The notes under the pieces were generated by a model. That model had not been told where the DNA came from and did no database searches. It saw only the letters and a list, made by a program, of their open reading frames with translations. From the NCBI GenBank assembly GCA_001782975.1, contig MFQD01000010.1, positions 3,215-18,842 of the forward strand: a stretch of DNA of 15,628 bases, in the 5' to 3' direction. Both the position numbers and the translations under genes were made by a program. This document shows, piece after piece, positions 1 through 8,114 of the stretch (positions within the stretch are counted from its first letter, which is position 1; each line of letters starts with the position of its first letter). This DNA comes from Candidatus Magasanikbacteria bacterium RIFCSPHIGHO2_02_FULL_50_9b. GTDB lineage: Bacteria > Patescibacteriota > Patescibacteriia > Magasanikbacterales > 2-02-FULL-50-9b.

Positions 1-285
1 ATTCATGAATTCCCACGCGCGCTCTCGATCGCGCGAGAAAAAATCGGAAAACAGTGGGATAAATGCGGCTGACAACACGCCAAGCACCAACAAGTTATAC
101 AAAAAATCCGGTACGCGAAACGCAGCGTAGTACGCGTCGAGTGTGGCGCCGGCGCCAAAGGTGTGGGTGAGCAATCGATCGCGCACGAGCCCCAAAACTT
201 TGCTCAAAAGTGAAGCGCCGCCGAGCACCACCGCTGCCGTGGTGATTGAGTGCGACGTGTGATTGAGCAGTTGTTGGATTGTCAT
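1..285 (-). CDS. murJ: MurJ/MviN-family lipid II flippase, N-terminal part (gene runs off the left edge)
   Basis: Reading the minus strand from the ATG at 285 gives 95 open codons to the window edge, so only the N-terminus is present. The translation contains SKVLGLVRDRLL, then FGAGATLDAYYAAFRVPDFL, then LLVLGVLSAAFIPLFSDF. This order is characteristic of MurJ/MviN, the inner-membrane MOP-superfamily protein that moves lipid II outward for peptidoglycan synthesis. The family has about 14 membrane helices; roughly the first two are visible. The start lies 27 bp after the stop of the upstream minus-strand membrane-protein gene, so the two are probably co-transcribed. Only a weak CAGG-type sequence precedes the ATG. 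The family call rests on remembered motifs, but they are distinctive. The rest of the gene cannot be assessed. Confidence 0.88.
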   Translation of the reverse strand, partial: MTIQQLLNHTSHSITTAAVVLGGASLLSKVLGLVRDRLLTHTFGAGATLDAYYAAFRVPDFLYNLLVLGVLSAAFIPLFSDFFSRDRERAWEFMN

Positions 286-312
286 CGCCTGAATTTTGAG
301 ATGGGCTCTCGA

Positions 313-1005
313 TTAATAATTCACAATCATTTCAACAAACTCGATACCCGATTCATCCGGTTGCTTGTCGATTGCGCGGAATATGCCGCTCGTTGTGCCT
401 TTTGAAAAACTGAACGCGGCTGCGTTTGCGCCGGCATTTTCAACAGTACGCGTTTCATAGTTTGCTTTGAGCATTTGCTTTTCGACTGAATCCGCCAAAA
501 TCGACGGGTATGCCTTGATCCCATTCCACGTTGCCACCACTGTTTTTGTTCCATCGCCCCCGCCATCCATTCCCAAATAGGACAGATAATTTGCACGGGT
601 GAGTTCACGGTGAAACGTGACGCGTCCGAGAGAATCGCGTTCCTCGGTGATCGCGGCGTCTGGATTAATTTCAGAGAGCACCGGCGACGCGAGCAAACGT
701 GGCAACGCCGTTGCGATCCACAGCGCGCGCGATTTATTCGTTGCACCGATTTCAACAATCTTAATTATTTTGTCAGGATTTGTTTGTGGAATGTCGCGCG
801 GAAAATCCTGCGGAAAATTCGTGAGCACATTCGGACCGCTGCCTGCGACAATGCGGAAGGTGATATAGACACCGGCGATAAAGAGCACGACACAGCCGGA
901 TCCGGTGACGCAACTGCCGGTCAGCCAGCCGCTGCTGCGCTTTTTAAATTCTTTGAGCGTTGGTTCTTGAATCTGAACAGTTTGTTGTGAAGCGTTTTGG
1001 CGCAT
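313..1005 (-). CDS. Hypothetical single-span membrane protein, 230 aa
   Basis: I do not recognise this family. The protein has a hydrophilic N-terminus of about 28 residues, one strongly hydrophobic segment at about residues 32-54 (core CVVLFIAGVYITFRIVAG), and a soluble remainder of about 175 residues. The remainder begins with a proline- and aspartate-rich linker (FPQDFPRDIP). Lysines and arginines before the helix suggest a cytoplasmic N-terminus and an exported C-terminal domain. No catalytic motif is visible. The ATG at 1005 lies 11 nt after an extended -10 box, so the transcript may be nearly leaderless. The gene is divergent from the beta-CASP nuclease and 27 bp upstream of murJ, so an envelope role is a reasonable guess, by context only. 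Confidence 0.75.
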   Translation of the reverse strand: MRQNASQQTVQIQEPTLKEFKKRSSGWLTGSCVTGSGCVVLFIAGVYITFRIVAGSGPNVLTNFPQDFPRDIPQTNPDKIIKIVEIGATNKSRALWIATALPRLLASPVLSEINPDAAITEERDSLGRVTFHRELTRANYLSYLGMDGGGDGTKTVVATWNGIKAYPSILADSVEKQMLKANYETRTVENAGANAAAFSFSKGTTSGIFRAIDKQPDESGIEFVEMIVNY

Positions 1006-1016
1006 ATGCGTTCGAT

Positions 1017-1025
1017 AGTGTATCA
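1017..1025 (-). promoter_or_regulatory. Extended -10 promoter of the 230-aa membrane protein (and probably murJ)
   Basis: On the minus strand TGA followed by TACACT forms an extended -10 element, ending 11 nt before the ATG at 1005. No good -35 was found at the expected distance. The predicted transcript would carry only a few nucleotides of leader. It lies back to back with the beta-CASP gene promoter at 1035-1040. Confidence 0.45.
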
Positions 1026-1034
1026 GAAATAGCG

Positions 1035-1040
1035 TATAAT
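1035..1040 (+). promoter_or_regulatory. Consensus -10 box (TATAAT) of the beta-CASP nuclease gene
   Basis: A perfect TATAAT ends 11 nt before the ATG at 1052. A start site 6-7 nt downstream would leave a leader of about 5 nt, too short for a ribosome binding site, and none is seen. The -35 region is poor. Confidence 0.55.
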
Positions 1041-1051
1041 TGCCAGCACAT

Positions 1052-2404
1052 ATGAAAGTTCATTTTTTTGGTGCGGCCGGCGAAGTCACTGGATCCTGTT
1101 TCATGATTGAACATCGGGCTACAAAAATTTTAATTGATTGCGGCTTGTTTCAAGGCACGGAACTCGCGGACGAGCGATCGCATGCGCCATTTCCATTTGA
1201 TCCAACGACGCTTGCCGCAGTGGTCGTGACGCACGCGCACATTGATCATTGCGGTCGTGTGCCGCAACTGTTTAATCGCGGCTACCGCGGGCTGGTGTAT
1301 GCATCAGAACCAACGGGGGAGCTCATCAAATTGCAGTGGGATGACATGTTACAAATCATGACTGGCCAATTGACGCGCCATGGTCGCCTGATGTTATATG
1401 AAGCCGAGGACGTTGCACGGGCGATGCAGGCGATTCATGGTGTGCCATATGGTCGTGTTATTGAATGCACACCTGAGGTCAAAATTATTTTGCATGATGC
1501 CGGACATATTTTGGGTTCATCATGGATTGAGGTGCATGCCGGCGATCGCACCATCGTATTCAGCGGCGATATTGGCAATGATAACGTGCCAATAATTCGC
1601 GAAACCGAATCGCTCGTTGCGTGCGATCTGCTCGTGACCGAGGCAACGTACGGCGATCGATTGCACGTGGCGAGCAAAAATCGCAAAGAAGATTTGCGCG
1701 CAACCATTATTGACGCGATCAAGCGCGGCGGAGCGCTCATGATCGCGGCATTTTCGCTTGAGCGCACGCAGGAAATTTTGTACGAATTAAACACGCTCAT
1801 TGAGCATGATCGTGCGCTGCCCCATGTGCCGATTTATCTGGACAGTCCACTCGCCATTGCGGCGAATCAATTATATCGTCGGTTCACCAATTACTATGAT
1901 ACTGCTGCTGCAGCGATGTGGAAGCGCGGCGATGATTTTTTGGATTTTCCCGGGCTGCACGTCACGCGTTCTGTTGCTGAATCAAAATTGATTAATAGCG
2001 CGCCAAATCCAAAAATAATTATCGCCGGCTCTGGCATGTTGTCTGGCGGGCGCATCACGCACCATTTGATGCGCTATCTGCCAGATCCGCGTTCGACGTT
2101 GTTGCTCGTTTCGTATCAAGCTGAAGGTACGCTCGGGCGAAAAATCGTTGAGAGGCCGGGCAGTGTTTCGATTAATGGTGAACAGATTCCGGTGCGGTGT
2201 GAGATCGCGCGCATTGATTCATATTCTGCACACGGGGATCAAGAAAAACTGTTGCGTTGGATTGCGAGTGGCCCTTCGCGCCCCGCGCGCGCTGCAGTCG
2301 TGCATGCGGATCCACCGGCAGCGCAAGAATTTGTGCGTCTGCTCGGCACACGGCATCACATCAATGGCGAAGCGGCGCGATCAGGTCAGATAATTGAAGT
2401 TTAA
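1052..2404 (+). CDS. Metallo-beta-lactamase/beta-CASP family RNA-processing nuclease
   Basis: This 450-aa protein has the full set of motifs for a zinc-dependent beta-CASP nuclease, the group of bacterial and archaeal proteins related to CPSF73/Ysh1. Counted from the ATG at 1052, the HxHxDH motif is THAHIDH at residues 60-66 and further metal ligands are H152 (DAGHILGS) and D173 (FSGDIG). Beta-CASP motif A is E197 (TEATYGD), motif B is the histidine pair in GRITHHL (about 337-338), and motif C is H394 (SYSAHGD). An upstream in-frame TTG at 1040 overlaps the TATAAT box and is unlikely; MKVHFFGAAGEVTGSC is the usual family start. Family members cut or trim RNA, and the exact substrate here is unknown. 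The protein is the typical length and looks intact. It is cytoplasmic, with no signal peptide. Confidence 0.92.
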   Translation: MKVHFFGAAGEVTGSCFMIEHRATKILIDCGLFQGTELADERSHAPFPFDPTTLAAVVVTHAHIDHCGRVPQLFNRGYRGLVYASEPTGELIKLQWDDMLQIMTGQLTRHGRLMLYEAEDVARAMQAIHGVPYGRVIECTPEVKIILHDAGHILGSSWIEVHAGDRTIVFSGDIGNDNVPIIRETESLVACDLLVTEATYGDRLHVASKNRKEDLRATIIDAIKRGGALMIAAFSLERTQEILYELNTLIEHDRALPHVPIYLDSPLAIAANQLYRRFTNYYDTAAAAMWKRGDDFLDFPGLHVTRSVAESKLINSAPNPKIIIAGSGMLSGGRITHHLMRYLPDPRSTLLLVSYQAEGTLGRKIVERPGSVSINGEQIPVRCEIARIDSYSAHGDQEKLLRWIASGPSRPARAAVVHADPPAAQEFVRLLGTRHHINGEAARSGQIIEV

Positions 2405-2413
2405 GTTGTGAGC

Positions 2414-2442
2414 TTGATCATATCGACATTTTGTTAGACAAT
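2414..2442 (+). promoter_or_regulatory. Possible promoter of the uvrB group
   Basis: TTGATC at 2414-2419 and GACAAT at 2437-2442 are separated by 17 bp, each matching 4 of 6 consensus bases. The start site would fall near 2449, inside the left arm of the following hairpin. This is a weak call. Confidence 0.3.
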
Positions 2443-2511
2443 TGGCCTGTTGAGCTGTTTCTGAAGCGCGTTGCTGACCCCTCGCGCCAGAAGAAACAAC
2501 TCAACAGGCCA
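2443..2511 (+). promoter_or_regulatory. Long hairpin in the uvrB leader, ending just before the start codon
   Basis: Positions 2443-2462 pair with 2492-2511, giving 19 of 20 base pairs with a single C-A mismatch (2455/2499). A second short stem (GCGCG 2466-2470 with CGCGC 2483-2487) lies inside the loop. The right arm ends 4 nt before the uvrB ATG. No T-run follows, so it is not an ordinary intrinsic terminator. An RNA fold here would place the start codon at the base of a very stable stem, which suggests translational or RNA-stability control. The function is inferred; the symmetry is seen directly. Confidence 0.6.
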
Positions 2512-2515
2512 TTAT

Positions 2516-4609
2516 ATGACCAAAAAAGTGCCGATTGATCAGCTATTTAAACTTCAAGCACCATATCAGCCTGCCGGCGATCAACCGCAGGCGATTTTGG
2601 CATTGACAAACGGCGTAACGCGCGGTGATCGGATGCAGACCCTGTGGGGAGCAACCGCAACAGGCAAAACACACACGATCGCGCGCGTCATTGAACAGAC
2701 ACAAAGACCAACACTCGTGATTGCGCACAACAAAACGCTTGCCGCGCAGCTGTGTAATGAATTTCGAGAATTTTTTCCCAAAAGTGCCGTTGAATATTTT
2801 GTGTCGTACTACGACTACTATCAGCCAGAGGCATACATGCCGGGGAGCGATACCTACATTGAAAAAGAGGCGATGATCAATCAGGAAATCGATCGCTTGC
2901 GACACGCGGCGACGCAAGCGTTACTCACTCGGCGCGATGTAATCATCGTATCATCGGTGTCGTGCATTTATGGATTGGGTTCACCAAAAAATTATCTCGA
3001 AAGCGTGTTGCATCTCGAAGTTGGTGCTGCATTTGATCGGGCGGCGCTTCTTAAAAAATTAATTGCGTTGCAATTCACACGAACGACCGTTGAGCTCATG
3101 CGTGGTACCTTTCGATTGCGCGGTGAGATTCTCGACATTGTACCGATCGAAGAAGGTCGCATCGTCCGCATCGATGGTTCCGGTGGCACGATCCGCACCA
3201 TCGAACTGTTTGATCTCGTGACGCGTGCTGTGGCCGGGACGTCGCGCGACGCGTGGATTTTTCCGGCAAAACACTATCTTGCCGATACCTCTAAGACCGA
3301 ACATGCACTGCAACAAATTCAGAATGAATTAGAGAAACGACTGAAATTTTTTGAATCTCGCGGCGAAATTGTCGAAGCCGATCGGTTGAAGCGCCGCACG
3401 CGCTATGACCTCACCATGATTCGTGAAATTGGATATGTGAATGGTGTTGAAAATTATTCGCGCTATTTTGACGGGCGCGCGCCGGGCGAACCACCATACA
3501 CACTGCTCGATTATTTTCCAAAAGATTTTTTAACCGTCATCGATGAATCGCACGTGACGTTTCCGCAAATCGGCGCAATGTCAGGCGGCGACTCGGCGCG
3601 AAAAACATCGTTGATTGATCACGGTTTTCGATTGCCATCGAGTCGCGACAATCGACCGTTGACCGGCGACGAATTTTTAATGCGCGTTGGCCAAATAATT
3701 TTTGTCTCTGCAACACCAGCCGCATTTGAACGCACGAAATCAGCGCAGGTCGTTGAGCAAATTATTCGTCCAACCGGTCTCGTTGATCCGGAAATTATCA
3801 TGCGTCCGGTCACGGCACGCGCCGGAGAGTTGGGGCAGGTGCAAGATTTAATCGAGCGCGTTGTTGCACGTGCGGCGCGCGACGAGCGCGTGATGGTGAC
3901 GACGCTCACCAAAAAAATGGCTGAGGATTTGTCAGAATATTTGTCGCAGAAAAAAGTGCGCGTCAAATATTTGCACTCTGATATTGATACCATTGAGCGT
4001 ATACAAATTCTCGGAGATTTTCGTCGTGGTGTTTTTGATGTTTTGGTTGGCGTTAATTTGTTGCGTGAAGGTCTCGATGTGCCGGAAGTTTCGCTCGTTG
4101 CAATTCTCGATGCAGACAAAGAAGGTTTTTTGCGCAGCGAAACAGCGCTCATTCAAACCATTGGACGTGCGGCGCGCAATGCGGCTGGGCAAGTTGTTTT
4201 ATATGCAGATCAGATGACGGATTCGTTGAATCGCGCCATTGCGGAAACGGATCGTCGGCGGGCGAAACAGCAGGCATATAATGAAGCGCACCACATCACA
4301 CCACAAACGATCAAAAAAGCCGTGCGCGATTTGATCAAAGATTTTGGTTTGGATCCATCACGTGCGCGGCGCAAAAAGCCGTCAGCGCATGGCGACCAGC
4401 CGTCAACCGCGGCGCAACTTGATTTGCTGGTCGAAAGTGGAAAACCGATCGAACAGCTATTGAAAGAAAAAGAGGTGCAGATGCGTACGGCCGCGCGTGA
4501 ATTGCAATTTGAGCTTGCGGCGATTTTGCGTGATGAAATTGTGGCGCTCAAACAGGCACTCAAAAAACAATTGAACAAGCAGAACAAAAAGAGTACACTA
4601 CCCACATGA
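2516..4609 (+). CDS. uvrB: Excinuclease ABC subunit UvrB
   Basis: UvrB is the damage-verifying helicase-like subunit of nucleotide-excision repair; it is loaded by UvrA and then recruits UvrC. From the ATG at 2516 the protein is 697 aa, close to the family norm. Visible features are the Walker A GATATGKT (45-52; the usual family form is GVTGSGKT, but GxxxxGKT is kept) and the beta-hairpin region with YYDYYQPEAYMPGSDTYI (98-115). Further on are the DESH box (343-346), the GFRLPSSRDNRPL region (370-382), the motif VI sequence QTIGRAARN (547-555), and a C-terminal UVR motif (about 643-678). An upstream TTG at 2471 is rejected because it lies inside the hairpin loop and MTKK... is a normal UvrB start. 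The stop overlaps the next ATG by 4 nt (ATGA), so translation is likely coupled. Confidence 0.97.
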   Translation: MTKKVPIDQLFKLQAPYQPAGDQPQAILALTNGVTRGDRMQTLWGATATGKTHTIARVIEQTQRPTLVIAHNKTLAAQLCNEFREFFPKSAVEYFVSYYDYYQPEAYMPGSDTYIEKEAMINQEIDRLRHAATQALLTRRDVIIVSSVSCIYGLGSPKNYLESVLHLEVGAAFDRAALLKKLIALQFTRTTVELMRGTFRLRGEILDIVPIEEGRIVRIDGSGGTIRTIELFDLVTRAVAGTSRDAWIFPAKHYLADTSKTEHALQQIQNELEKRLKFFESRGEIVEADRLKRRTRYDLTMIREIGYVNGVENYSRYFDGRAPGEPPYTLLDYFPKDFLTVIDESHVTFPQIGAMSGGDSARKTSLIDHGFRLPSSRDNRPLTGDEFLMRVGQIIFVSATPAAFERTKSAQVVEQIIRPTGLVDPEIIMRPVTARAGELGQVQDLIERVVARAARDERVMVTTLTKKMAEDLSEYLSQKKVRVKYLHSDIDTIERIQILGDFRRGVFDVLVGVNLLREGLDVPEVSLVAILDADKEGFLRSETALIQTIGRAARNAAGQVVLYADQMTDSLNRAIAETDRRRAKQQAYNEAHHITPQTIKKAVRDLIKDFGLDPSRARRKKPSAHGDQPSTAAQLDLLVESGKPIEQLLKEKEVQMRTAARELQFELAAILRDEIVALKQALKKQLNKQNKKSTLPT
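4571..4599 (+). promoter_or_regulatory. Possible internal promoter for sanA-like and uvrA
   Basis: TTGAAC (4571-4576), a 17-bp spacer and TACACT (4594-4599) lie at the end of uvrB. The ATG of the next gene follows after 6 nt, so a transcript from here would be leaderless. Because the element lies in coding sequence, chance is a real alternative. Confidence 0.4.
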
Positions 4610-5250
4610 AGTTTTCGTTACCCAAACAAGTAGTACGGCGATCTGCTGTTGTGTTCGCGCTCACTGGAATTGCTGCTGCAATTGTATTGATCGTATCGTT
4701 CGGGAGTGAGGTACGCATCGCATTTTCAGACCGCATATTTCTCGCGGCCGATGCGCCTGACGCGGTGTACGGCGTCGTGCTTGGCGCATCGATTGATACG
4801 AAAACAGGTGAACCAAACGTCGCCTTGCAGGATCGTCTCGACACCGCTATCGATTTATTGCGGCAAAAAAAAGTCATGGGACTGATCGTCACGGGTGACG
4901 ATGGCGCATGGAAATCTGACGAGGTTGGCGCGATGGTGTCCTATTTAAATCGCGCTGGTGTTCCTGATGACGTCATCTATGCTGATCGCGGTGCATACCG
5001 AACTTTTGATAGCTGTGCGAATTTGAAAGTGAAAGGTTTTTCAAACGTGCTACTCGTGACGCAGCGGTTTCATTTGCCGCGTGCGCTGTATTTGTGCAAC
5101 AAGATCGGCGTTGATGCGAACGGCGTCAGTGCGGACAAACGGTGGTACACTCAAGGTCTCTACTATTGGACGCGCGATTTTCTCGCGTCACCATTTGCTT
5201 ATTTTGACGTGCGCGGCGTGACACTCATTGAAAAAGGTCCGGCGGTTTGA
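4606..5250 (+). CDS. DUF218/SanA-YdcF-like membrane-anchored protein
   Basis: The 214-aa protein has one N-terminal membrane helix (about residues 13-33) followed by a DUF218 domain, the fold shared by E. coli SanA, YdcF and ElyC. Family hallmarks are VLGA (58-61), ALQDRLDTAIDLL (73-85), VTGDD (95-99), a conserved glutamate (E106), YADRGAYRTFDSC (125-137) and LVTQRFHLPRALYLC (150-164). SanA and ElyC are linked to envelope integrity and lipid-carrier-dependent cell-wall steps in Enterobacteria; the biochemical activity is not settled. The domain probably faces outward. The gene is wedged between uvrB (4-nt overlap) and uvrA (its TGA ends 8 nt before the uvrA ATG), which ties an envelope protein to repair genes by transcription. 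That may be only operon economy. Confidence 0.85.
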   Translation: MKFSLPKQVVRRSAVVFALTGIAAAIVLIVSFGSEVRIAFSDRIFLAADAPDAVYGVVLGASIDTKTGEPNVALQDRLDTAIDLLRQKKVMGLIVTGDDGAWKSDEVGAMVSYLNRAGVPDDVIYADRGAYRTFDSCANLKVKGFSNVLLVTQRFHLPRALYLCNKIGVDANGVSADKRWYTQGLYYWTRDFLASPFAYFDVRGVTLIEKGPAV

Positions 5251-5258
5251 CGATTCAT

Positions 5259-7790
5259 ATGCAGGACTTCATTCGGATTCGCGGCGCACGCGAACACAAT
5301 CTTAAAAACATCAGTCTCGATTTACCGCGCAATAAATTAATTGTGTTTGCCGGTTTATCCGGATCCGGAAAATCGTCACTCGCGTTTGACACTATTTTTG
5401 CCGAAGGGCAGCGTCGTTACATCGAATCATTAAGTGCGTATGCGCGTCAGTTCCTCGGCGGCATGCAAAAACCAGACGTTGACGAAATCGAAGGGTTGTC
5501 ACCGGCCATCGCGATTGACCAAAAAGCGCACAGCGCAAATCCGCGCTCAACCGTTGCGACGATTACGGAAATGTATGATTATTTGCGTGTGCTGTTCGCG
5601 CGTGTCGGCGTTCCGCATTGCATACAGTGTGGTGATCCAATTCAACGGTTGACCGCCGAACAAATTGTGTCGCTCGTGATCGATGCGCTGCCAAAAAATG
5701 GATCGGGAGAAATTAAATTGCTCGCGCCAGTTGTCCGTGGTCGCAAGGGTGAATATTATCAGCTGCTGTACGACTTATACAACGCCGGCTTCATGGAAGT
5801 TCGCGTTGATGGCGCGCTCTACTCGCTGAAAAAACAGATCAAACTGGGGCGGTATGAACAGCACATGATTGAGGTCGTGGTTGATACGATTCCCGTGCTC
5901 GGGATATCGCAATCAAAAGACGTGGCTTTACAAAAATCAGAGCGTCAACGACTTGCTGAAGCTGTTGAAACGGCACTTCTCAAAAGCAGTGGGCTGGTGA
6001 CGATTTTGTTTCCCGATACAACAGAAAAAATTTTTTCAACAACATTTGCATGCCCGCGCGACGGATTTTCATTTCCTGAAATTGAACCACGTTTGTTCAG
6101 TTTTAATTCGCCCTACGGCAACTGTCAAATATGCACGGGGCTGGGAACTGAGTCGCTCTTTTCAGAAAAAAAATGTCCGGCGTGTCTCGGCGCGCGGTTG
6201 CGTCCAGAAGCGCTCGCGGTGCGCATCGGCGGCAAAAATATTGTTGAGCTAACGTCGCTCACCATTCGCGACGCGCAGAAATTTTTGGAACGCTGGTTTT
6301 TTGACGAACTCGACGAGTTACGCCACGAAATTGCCGAACCGGCAATGCGCGAAATTTTGGCTCGGCTGCAATTTTTGTTAAATGTTGGTCTCCATTATTT
6401 GACGCTGGCGCGTCTCGCCGGTTCGCTGTCAGGCGGGGAAGCACAGCGCATCAGACTTGCGTCGCAGATTGGATCGCGCCTTGTTGGCGCACTGTATGTG
6501 CTCGACGAACCGACGATCGGTTTGCATCAAGCAGACAATGAAAAATTGATCAAAACATTGTGCGAGTTGCGCGACATTGGAAACACGATCATTGTAGTTG
6601 AACATGATGAAGACACCATTCGGGTTTCTGATCATCTCGTTGAAATCGGTCCGGGTGCCGGCGTGCACGGCGGTGAAATTGTGGTTGAGGGCGCGACGGA
6701 AAAATTACTTGCTCAAAAAAAATCAAAATCACTCACCGTACAATATTTGAACGGTGAGAAAAAAATTGCGCTGCCCCTCAAGCGCCGCGAGAAAGTTCAT
6801 GACACGTTGCGGGTCATTGGCGCGACGGCGCATAATTTAAAAAATATTGCGGTCGAAATTCCACTCCGCCGTTTTGTGTGCGTGACCGGAGTTTCTGGTT
6901 CGGGGAAATCAACACTCGTGCATGACATTGTGTACAAATCAATTAATAAACGATTGAACCACACAAACGACACCACCGGTGAGCACAAACAATTGCGTGG
7001 TGTCGAATATGTTGAGCGTATTATTTTGGTCGATCAATCGGCGATTGGTCGCACCTCGCGCAGCAATCCGGCAACATACACGGGCGCATGGACGCCAATT
7101 CGCGAATTATTCGCGTCAACGCCAGAGGCACGCGCGCGCGGCTATCGGTTGTCGCGATTTAGTTTCAACGTGCCGGGCGGGCGGTGCGAACATTGTGAAG
7201 GTCATGGTGAGCTTGCGATTGAAATGCATTTTTTGCCGACCGTATGGGTTCCGTGTGAGGTGTGCACGGGTGCGCGGTTTGACCGCGAGACGCTTGAGGT
7301 GACGTACAAGGAAAAAAATATTTCGCAAATTTTGAAAATGACGATTGAAGAAGCGGAAAAATTTTTCGAAGATATTCCGGCGATCAATGACAAATTAAAA
7401 ATGTTAAATCAGGTGGGGCTCGAATATCTGGAACTCGGTCAATCAGCGCCAACGTTGTCCGGCGGTGAGTCGCAGCGCGTGAAGCTCGCGACAGAACTTG
7501 CCAAGCGGACGCACGGGCGCGCGTTGTATATTTTTGATGAGCCGACAACAGGATTGCATTTTGCAGACATTCAAAAACTGCTCGATATTTTGCAAAAGCT
7601 CGTTGATCGCGGTAACACCGTGCTCGTGATCGAGCACAATCTTGATATCATCAAATCAGCAGACTGGATTATTGATCTCGGTCCGGGTGGCGGCGACGAA
7701 GGTGGCACCGTTGTTGCAACGGGCACGCCGGAAGCGGTCAGCAAAAATAAAAATAGCTTGACCGGAAAATATCTTAAGAAAGTGCTGTAG
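5259..7790 (+). CDS. uvrA: Excinuclease ABC subunit UvrA (short form lacking the insertion domain)
   Basis: UvrA is the dimeric ABC ATPase that finds distorted DNA and loads UvrB. Counted from the ATG at 5259 (843 aa; about 940 is usual), Walker A motifs are GLSGSGKSS (32-40) and GVSGSGKST (544-552). Signatures are LSGGEAQR (390-397) and LSGGESQR (733-740), and Walker B motifs are YVLDEPTIGL (413-422) and YIFDEPTTGL (757-766). The C-terminal zinc module is complete (C643, C646, C666, C669). The middle CxxC pairs (C289/C292 and C306/C309) are only 13 residues apart, whereas about 110-130 residues of insertion domain normally separate them. The first zinc module has C121 and C124 but reads CPRDG at 265-269, with Asp where the fourth Cys is expected. 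A TTG at 5247 is an alternative start. The stop codon is TAG. Confidence 0.96.
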   Translation: MQDFIRIRGAREHNLKNISLDLPRNKLIVFAGLSGSGKSSLAFDTIFAEGQRRYIESLSAYARQFLGGMQKPDVDEIEGLSPAIAIDQKAHSANPRSTVATITEMYDYLRVLFARVGVPHCIQCGDPIQRLTAEQIVSLVIDALPKNGSGEIKLLAPVVRGRKGEYYQLLYDLYNAGFMEVRVDGALYSLKKQIKLGRYEQHMIEVVVDTIPVLGISQSKDVALQKSERQRLAEAVETALLKSSGLVTILFPDTTEKIFSTTFACPRDGFSFPEIEPRLFSFNSPYGNCQICTGLGTESLFSEKKCPACLGARLRPEALAVRIGGKNIVELTSLTIRDAQKFLERWFFDELDELRHEIAEPAMREILARLQFLLNVGLHYLTLARLAGSLSGGEAQRIRLASQIGSRLVGALYVLDEPTIGLHQADNEKLIKTLCELRDIGNTIIVVEHDEDTIRVSDHLVEIGPGAGVHGGEIVVEGATEKLLAQKKSKSLTVQYLNGEKKIALPLKRREKVHDTLRVIGATAHNLKNIAVEIPLRRFVCVTGVSGSGKSTLVHDIVYKSINKRLNHTNDTTGEHKQLRGVEYVERIILVDQSAIGRTSRSNPATYTGAWTPIRELFASTPEARARGYRLSRFSFNVPGGRCEHCEGHGELAIEMHFLPTVWVPCEVCTGARFDRETLEVTYKEKNISQILKMTIEEAEKFFEDIPAINDKLKMLNQVGLEYLELGQSAPTLSGGESQRVKLATELAKRTHGRALYIFDEPTTGLHFADIQKLLDILQKLVDRGNTVLVIEHNLDIIKSADWIIDLGPGGGDEGGTVVATGTPEAVSKNKNSLTGKYLKKVL

Positions 7791-7805
7791 TTTTAAGACA
7801 GGTTT

Positions 7806-8036
7806 TTATGCGATTCCTGCGTGTTGTTCGACGCGTTGAACGTGGTTGCTGAATGAGGCGAGTTCATCTCGCATGGCGTGTAGTTCCTTGCATGTGGTGT
7901 CTTCTCGGGTGAGTACTGCGTCCCGAAATGCGCGCATTTCATCGCTCAGCGAAATAAATTGCGGTGAAACAGCCGCTTGCACCGCACCCTTGAACGCTTC
8001 GCCCTGAATAAGCTCTAAAAAATCCCCCTTTGTCAT
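7806..8036 (-). CDS. Hypothetical small protein, 76 aa
   Basis: I do not recognise this protein. It is small, soluble and largely helical in appearance. It begins MTKGDFLELIQGEAF and continues with a charged second half (residues 30-70) in which hydrophobic residues recur about every three or four positions, compatible with a short coiled coil. One cysteine is present (C49). There is no signal peptide or membrane segment. The reading frame is supported by a near-consensus promoter directly upstream (TTGACA, 16 bp, TATAAT) and by an otherwise unused space between uvrA and the methyltransferase. Its stop lies 15 bp from that of uvrA, converging. The strong promoter suggests good expression. No Shine-Dalgarno sequence is seen. 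Confidence 0.7.
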   Translation of the reverse strand: MTKGDFLELIQGEAFKGAVQAAVSPQFISLSDEMRAFRDAVLTREDTTCKELHAMRDELASFSNHVQRVEQHAGIA

Positions 8037-8065
8037 AGTTGTAAAATTAATGAATGACTGCTGCG

Positions 8066-8093
8066 ATTATACCGCTCGCAAAAACACTGTCAA
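8066..8093 (-). promoter_or_regulatory. Consensus promoter of the 76-aa gene
   Basis: On the minus strand TTGACA (8093-8088) and TATAAT (8071-8066) both match the sigma-70 consensus perfectly, with a 16-bp spacer. The predicted start is near 8059, leaving about 23 nt of leader before the ATG at 8036. This is the best promoter match in the window by sequence. Confidence 0.85.
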
Positions 8094-8114
8094 GGGTCGT
8101 CGTCTGCTCGAAGC

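Noticed and set aside
2414..2511. Intrinsic terminator for the beta-CASP gene
   Set aside because: The hairpin at 2443-2511 is long and lacks a following T-run; its position against the uvrB start codon fits a leader structure better.
7785..7807. Terminator after uvrA
   Set aside because: Only a 4-bp CTGT/ACAG stem with a 9-nt loop precedes the short T-run; too weak to call.
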